A DNA stretch of 64,000 bases from PALSA-612 sp963776375. GTDB taxonomy: Bacteria; Actinomycetota; Thermoleophilia; Gaiellales; Gaiellaceae. Positions within the stretch are counted from its first letter, which is position 1; each line of letters opens with the position of its first letter. Positions 60,990 to 64,000 of this stretch are shown here, one piece after another. The translations under genes were made by a program, and so were the position numbers. The notes under the pieces were generated by a model. That model ran no database searches. It was not told where the DNA came from and worked only from the letters and a program-made list of their open reading frames with translations. The stretch is taken from the NCBI GenBank assembly GCA_963776375.1, contig CAVZMF010000002.1:744001-808000 (forward strand), read 5' to 3'.

Positions 60990-61436
60990 CTAGTCGTTCA
61001 GCTGGCCGAGGAAGTACGCGAGCGGATCCGCGAGCACCTCGCGCAGCACGAACGCGATCGCGTCGCCCAGGAAGCCCCCGCCGGCCGTGTCGTGGACGGC
61101 CTTGTCGATCCCGCCGCGGAGCGCCTTGCGGATCGTGGCCTTGTCCCACTGCACCCTGGTCGTCCCCGGCTCGGGCGCGAACGAGAGGGCGAGTTCCTCG
61201 CGGGAGGTGTGCAGCGAGCACGCTGCGCCGTTGAGGCCGGAGAGCGCGACGCGTTGCACGGCGGCGTCGATCGAGCCGAAGAAGCCGCCCTCGTGTAGCT
61301 GCGGCTTCGCCGTGCACGGATCCTTGATCCCGCTCTTGCCGGCGTTGATCGCGCCCATGCCCAGCTCGACCCCGATCAGGACCGCGGCCGCGACCATCAG
61401 CAGCACGACGACACCCGAGGCGGTGCGACGGCTCAC
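60990..61436 (-). CDS. membrane-anchored secreted protein, unknown
   Basis: 148 residues. An N-terminal helix (about 8-30), then a soluble domain with two cysteines (KDPCTAKPQ and GAACSLHTS). A Gly-rich C-terminal hydrophobic helix (GGGFLGDAIAFVLREVLADPLAYFLG) could be amphipathic. No domain is recognised. GTG or ATG start at 61436, overlapping the MFS stop by ATGA, so it is co-expressed with the exporter. Confidence 0.65.
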   Translation of the reverse strand: MSRRTASGVVVLLMVAAAVLIGVELGMGAINAGKSGIKDPCTAKPQLHEGGFFGSIDAAVQRVALSGLNGAACSLHTSREELALSFAPEPGTTRVQWDKATIRKALRGGIDKAVHDTAGGGFLGDAIAFVLREVLADPLAYFLGQLND

Positions 61437-62794
61437 GGCGCCGCTCCTTCCTCGCGCAGCCGACGCGCGGGCACGAGCGCGATCAGCGCGAAGACGGCCG
61501 AGAGCAGGAAGGCGTACCGGAAGCTCCTCGTCACGACTAGCCGCAGCGTGTCCAGGAGGCGGTCACGAACTGCGCGCAGCGAAGCATCGTGCTGCGCACC
61601 GCGGTCGTTGAACGGCTTGGCCAGGTCGGGGATCTCGCCCTGCTGCGCCCGGTCGAACTCGTCGCGCATGTCAAGTGCGATTGGCACCTTCTTCGTCAGG
61701 TCGATCTCCCCGTCCAGGATCACGCGCGTGCCCGCGAGCGTCGCGGGCTCGTTGACCCTGTCGAGCTCGTGGCTGAGCAGCGGCGCGACGAGAGCCAGGG
61801 CGGCGACCAGCCCCAGGTGGCGTGCGCCCACCGTGATCGTCCCTGTCCGTAGCGGCGCGTGCTCGGGATCGATCGAGTCCCGGGTCAGCGCCGGGACGGC
61901 GAGCCCGAGCCCGACCCCGCAGAAGGCGAGCGCGGCGGCGACGAGCGCGTTGCTGACTGCAGGCAGCAGCGCCAGCGCCACGAGACCGGCGGCGAGGAGG
62001 ATCGCGCCGGCCGAGACGGCCTCTCTCCGCCCGAGTCGTTCCGCGAGCGCGCGGACGAGGAACGCGGCGGCCGGGAGCGCGCTGACGATGAGGGCGCCGG
62101 CGATCGGCTGCCGCTCCCAGACCGTGATCACGAGCAGGACGGACAGGAAGAGCGCGCCGACGAGGCCGCCGAAGACGAGCGCCAGCCCTGCGTTGGCGGC
62201 GAAGCTGCCCGGCCTCCTCGGAGCGACTCCCTCCACGGGCAGCTCGTGGACGCGCGGGTCGAAGGTCGCGACGAGGGCGACGGCCGCGATCGGCGCCTGC
62301 ACGACGAAGATCGCCCGCCAGTCGGCGAGCTGCGTGAGCACACCGCCGAGAGCAGGTCCGAGCGCGGCGCCGAACGTCCCGGTCACCGTCCACAGGCGGG
62401 CGCCCGCGGCCGGGCTGCCGAGCAGCCCTCCGAGCATCGGGAGCGCGCCCGCCAGCACGAGTGCTCCGCCGAGGCCCTGGACGCACCGGAACGCGATCAG
62501 GTCGGTGAGCCCCCAGGCTGCCGCACAGCCGACCGAGCCGATCGTGAACAGCGCCAGCCCCACGCGGGTCACGACGCGCACGTGCACCCGCCGGACGAGC
62601 GGAACGAGAGCGAAGGCGGCGATGACGACGACGAGGTTGTAGGACGTGATCACCCAGGAGACGCCGACCAGCGAGGCATGGAAATCGGTGTAGAGCGCCG
62701 GAAGGGCGAGGACGACGATCGAGGAGTCGGCGAAGGCGACTGCCACGGAGGCGCCGACCGCGGCGACGAGCAGACGGGGATGCCGGTCAGTCAC
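61433..62794 (-). CDS. MFS drug/proton antiporter, DHA2-like
   Basis: 453 residues with about 12-14 membrane helices. The start ASVAVAFADSSIVVLALPALYTDFHASLVGVSWVITSYNL and GTFGAALGPALGGVLTQLADWRAIFVVQAPI (motif C region) are typical of DHA2 exporters. A soluble loop of about 60 residues (DLTKKVPIALDMRDEF to RDRLLD) sits before the last helix, which is unusual. GTG start at 62794, overlapping the GNAT gene stop by eight bases. Substrate unknown. Confidence 0.88.
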   Translation of the reverse strand: MTDRHPRLLVAAVGASVAVAFADSSIVVLALPALYTDFHASLVGVSWVITSYNLVVVIAAFALVPLVRRVHVRVVTRVGLALFTIGSVGCAAAWGLTDLIAFRCVQGLGGALVLAGALPMLGGLLGSPAAGARLWTVTGTFGAALGPALGGVLTQLADWRAIFVVQAPIAAVALVATFDPRVHELPVEGVAPRRPGSFAANAGLALVFGGLVGALFLSVLLVITVWERQPIAGALIVSALPAAAFLVRALAERLGRREAVSAGAILLAAGLVALALLPAVSNALVAAALAFCGVGLGLAVPALTRDSIDPEHAPLRTGTITVGARHLGLVAALALVAPLLSHELDRVNEPATLAGTRVILDGEIDLTKKVPIALDMRDEFDRAQQGEIPDLAKPFNDRGAQHDASLRAVRDRLLDTLRLVVTRSFRYAFLLSAVFALIALVPARRLREEGAAP

Positions 62795-63209
62795 CCGGGG
62801 GCCGCTCCATGAGCCGCTCCCCGGGCGGGCCGAAGCCCACCCGCGCGTACAACTCGTGCGCGTCGGATGTGTGCAGCAGCCAGCGGACATTCACGAAAGG
62901 CCCGCGCTCGACCATCTCGCGTACGAGCTCCTTGCCGAGCCCGCAGCCGCGGTGCTCGGGAAGCACGAACACGTCCGCCAGGTACGCGACGGCCACGCCG
63001 TCGGAGACCGCGCGCGCGAACCCCACCTGCCGGCCCGCGTGGTAGACGCCGACCACGCGCGCTGCCTCGCAGACGAGCCGCTCGACCGTCTCACGCGGCC
63101 GGCCCGCCGCCCAGTACGACTCCTCGGACAGGTAGCGGAACACCGCGTCGAGGTCGACCCGGCCGGGATCGTCGTCCAGCTCGTACCCCTCTGGAAGCTC
63201 CCGCTTCAT
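62787..63209 (-). CDS. GNAT-family N-acetyltransferase
   Basis: 140 residues. The acetyl-CoA site is VLPEHRGCGLGKELVREMVE, followed by WLLHTSDAHELYARVGF. The N-terminus (RYLSEESYWAAGRPRETVERLV) matches a small group of GNATs common in bacteria, whose substrates are unknown. ATG start at 63209. It overlaps the MFS gene, which suggests a joint role such as modification and export of one compound, but this is only inference. Confidence 0.88.
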   Translation of the reverse strand: MKRELPEGYELDDDPGRVDLDAVFRYLSEESYWAAGRPRETVERLVCEAARVVGVYHAGRQVGFARAVSDGVAVAYLADVFVLPEHRGCGLGKELVREMVERGPFVNVRWLLHTSDAHELYARVGFGPPGERLMERPPGD

Positions 63210-63411
63210 CGCGCCGCAGTCTCGCATCCGGGCACGGCCGCGGCGGACGTGGCCGCGTCCGGTCCCCGCCCACGGGCGGGGCGTCGTCCCTCCGCCTCGC
63301 CGAGGACGATACTGGCGAAGCGCGCACCTGTCTGTGCCGTGCTCGTGCCGATAGTGGACCATTTCGTCCACACGCAGCCGCCCCCGACAGCGACTGGGCG
63401 ATACTGGTCGA
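63210..63411. other. divergent gap, promoters expected
   Basis: This 202-base gap separates two divergent genes and holds a CCGCCCACGGGCGG hairpin at about 63267-63280. No clear -35/-10 pair is seen. Confidence 0.35.
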
Positions 63412-64000
63412 ATGGCCGGAGTCGTCGTCGCCGCGATCGCCCCTCACGGCGGCATCGCAGTCGCGGAGCTCTGCGACGAGGCGGATCTGGACGTCGCGGC
63501 CCGGACGCGGGTGGGCCTCGAGGAGCTCGGCCGCCGCTTCGAGGCGGCGGCGCCGGAGGCGATCGTCGTGCTCACCCCTCACAACGTCCACATCGCCGGC
63601 TCGATGGCGGTGATCGTCGCCGGTCAGCTCGAGGGCTCGGTCGAAGAGGACGGCCGGGAGATCGCGCTCGCCTCTCCCGTCGACGTCGACCTCTCGTTGG
63701 CGCTCCTCGAGGGCCTCGAGCGGGAGCGAGTGCCGGTCACGTCGGTCAGCTACGGCGGTAACCGGCCTGCCGAGGCGTCCATGCCCATGGACTGGGGCGC
63801 GCTCATCCCGCTCTGGTACATGGGCGGGCGCTTCGATCCCCCGCCGCCGGTCGTGCTCGTGTCGCCGGCGCGAGACCTGGCGGCCGCGACCCACGTCGCC
63901 GCCGGCCGAGTCATCGCTGAGACCGCCGTCGTGACGGGGAAGCGGGTCGGCGCTGATCGCAAGCGCGGACCATGGGCACGCGCACGATCCGGACGGCCCG
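63412..64000 (+). CDS. LigB-type extradiol dioxygenase/MEMO-like protein, cut by window edge
   Basis: At least 196 residues. VVVAAIAPHGGIAVAEL, VVLTPHNVHIAGSMAVI and MDWGALIPLWYMG match the class III extradiol dioxygenase (LigB) fold, where the histidines bind Fe(II). The final part reads ALIASADHGHAHDPDGP, another metal-binding segment, only if one extra base near 63951 is skipped. The gene continues past the window. Substrate (a catechol or other aromatic) is unknown; ATG start at 63412. Confidence 0.82.
   Translation, partial: MAGVVVAAIAPHGGIAVAELCDEADLDVAARTRVGLEELGRRFEAAAPEAIVVLTPHNVHIAGSMAVIVAGQLEGSVEEDGREIALASPVDVDLSLALLEGLERERVPVTSVSYGGNRPAEASMPMDWGALIPLWYMGGRFDPPPPVVLVSPARDLAAATHVAAGRVIAETAVVTGKRVGADRKRGPWARARSGRP

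Noticed and set aside
1..64000. CRISPR arrays, insertion sequences, prophage genes or toxin-antitoxin pairs.
   Set aside because: No regularly spaced repeats, transposase, integrase or phage structural gene was found. The palindromes are single and far apart.

Overview
The window is about 70% GC and reads as chromosome of a deep-branching, high-GC actinobacterium, most likely from the Thermoleophilia (Gaiellales or Solirubrobacterales). This rests on gene order: rpsB-tsf-pyrH-frr-uppS-cdsA-dxr-rseP-ispG-proS, then yggS-sepF-yggT-divIVA-lspA-rluD. It also rests on actinobacterial markers: an RsiG-like protein, a GarA-like FHA protein, an FtsR-like MerR regulator, and an imuB/DUF6504/dnaE2 mutagenesis cassette. 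There is no prophage, plasmid module, CRISPR array or intact insertion sequence.

Layout. 1-5 kb: small proteins, then the minus-strand operon pgsA, rsiG-like, FHA, merR (ftsR-like), apt, and a plus-strand hutF. 5-11 kb: secreted and membrane proteins, one tRNA-Pro(GGG) and an M23 endopeptidase. 11-22 kb: the minus-strand core cluster for translation, isoprenoids and envelope (rpsB to proS, plus a small HTH gene). 22.7-33.5 kb: a second minus-strand run holding a short photolyase, rluD, lspA, dksA-like, DUF167, divIVA, yggT, sepF, yggS, a DHH-CBS-CCA-adding enzyme, an antibiotic kinase, ridA, a degenerate hisB and murA. 33.5-38 kb: small metabolic genes and a glycosyltransferase. 38-44 kb: the SOS mutasome cassette with a bicupin gene embedded antisense. 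44-54 kb: accessory enzymes and an MBOAT/SGNH acyl-transfer cluster. 54-59 kb: ppdK with its regulator ppsR. 59-64 kb: an M20 remnant, glyS, an MFS exporter and a LigB-family dioxygenase cut by the window edge.

How the genes work together. The 2-4 kb operon couples three likely signalling proteins (c-di-GMP anti-sigma, Ser/Thr-kinase FHA switch, cell-division regulator) to phospholipid synthesis. The mutasome has two tandem SOS boxes on its promoter. PPDK sits near its bifunctional kinase/phosphorylase. Many adjacent genes share NTGA stop/start overlaps, which implies translational coupling.

Assembly quality. At least fifteen genes, many essential (proS, ispG, rseP), carry frameshifts, and all of them are explained by single extra bases. 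I count about 23 insertions and no required deletion in 64 kb. This looks like insertion-biased sequencing error rather than decay, so most are annotated as CDS spanning the shift. Other non-coding structure includes a dispersed 27-29 bp palindrome family (four copies), an inverted repeat that can mask the frr ribosome-binding site, and an operator-like palindrome before ispG.
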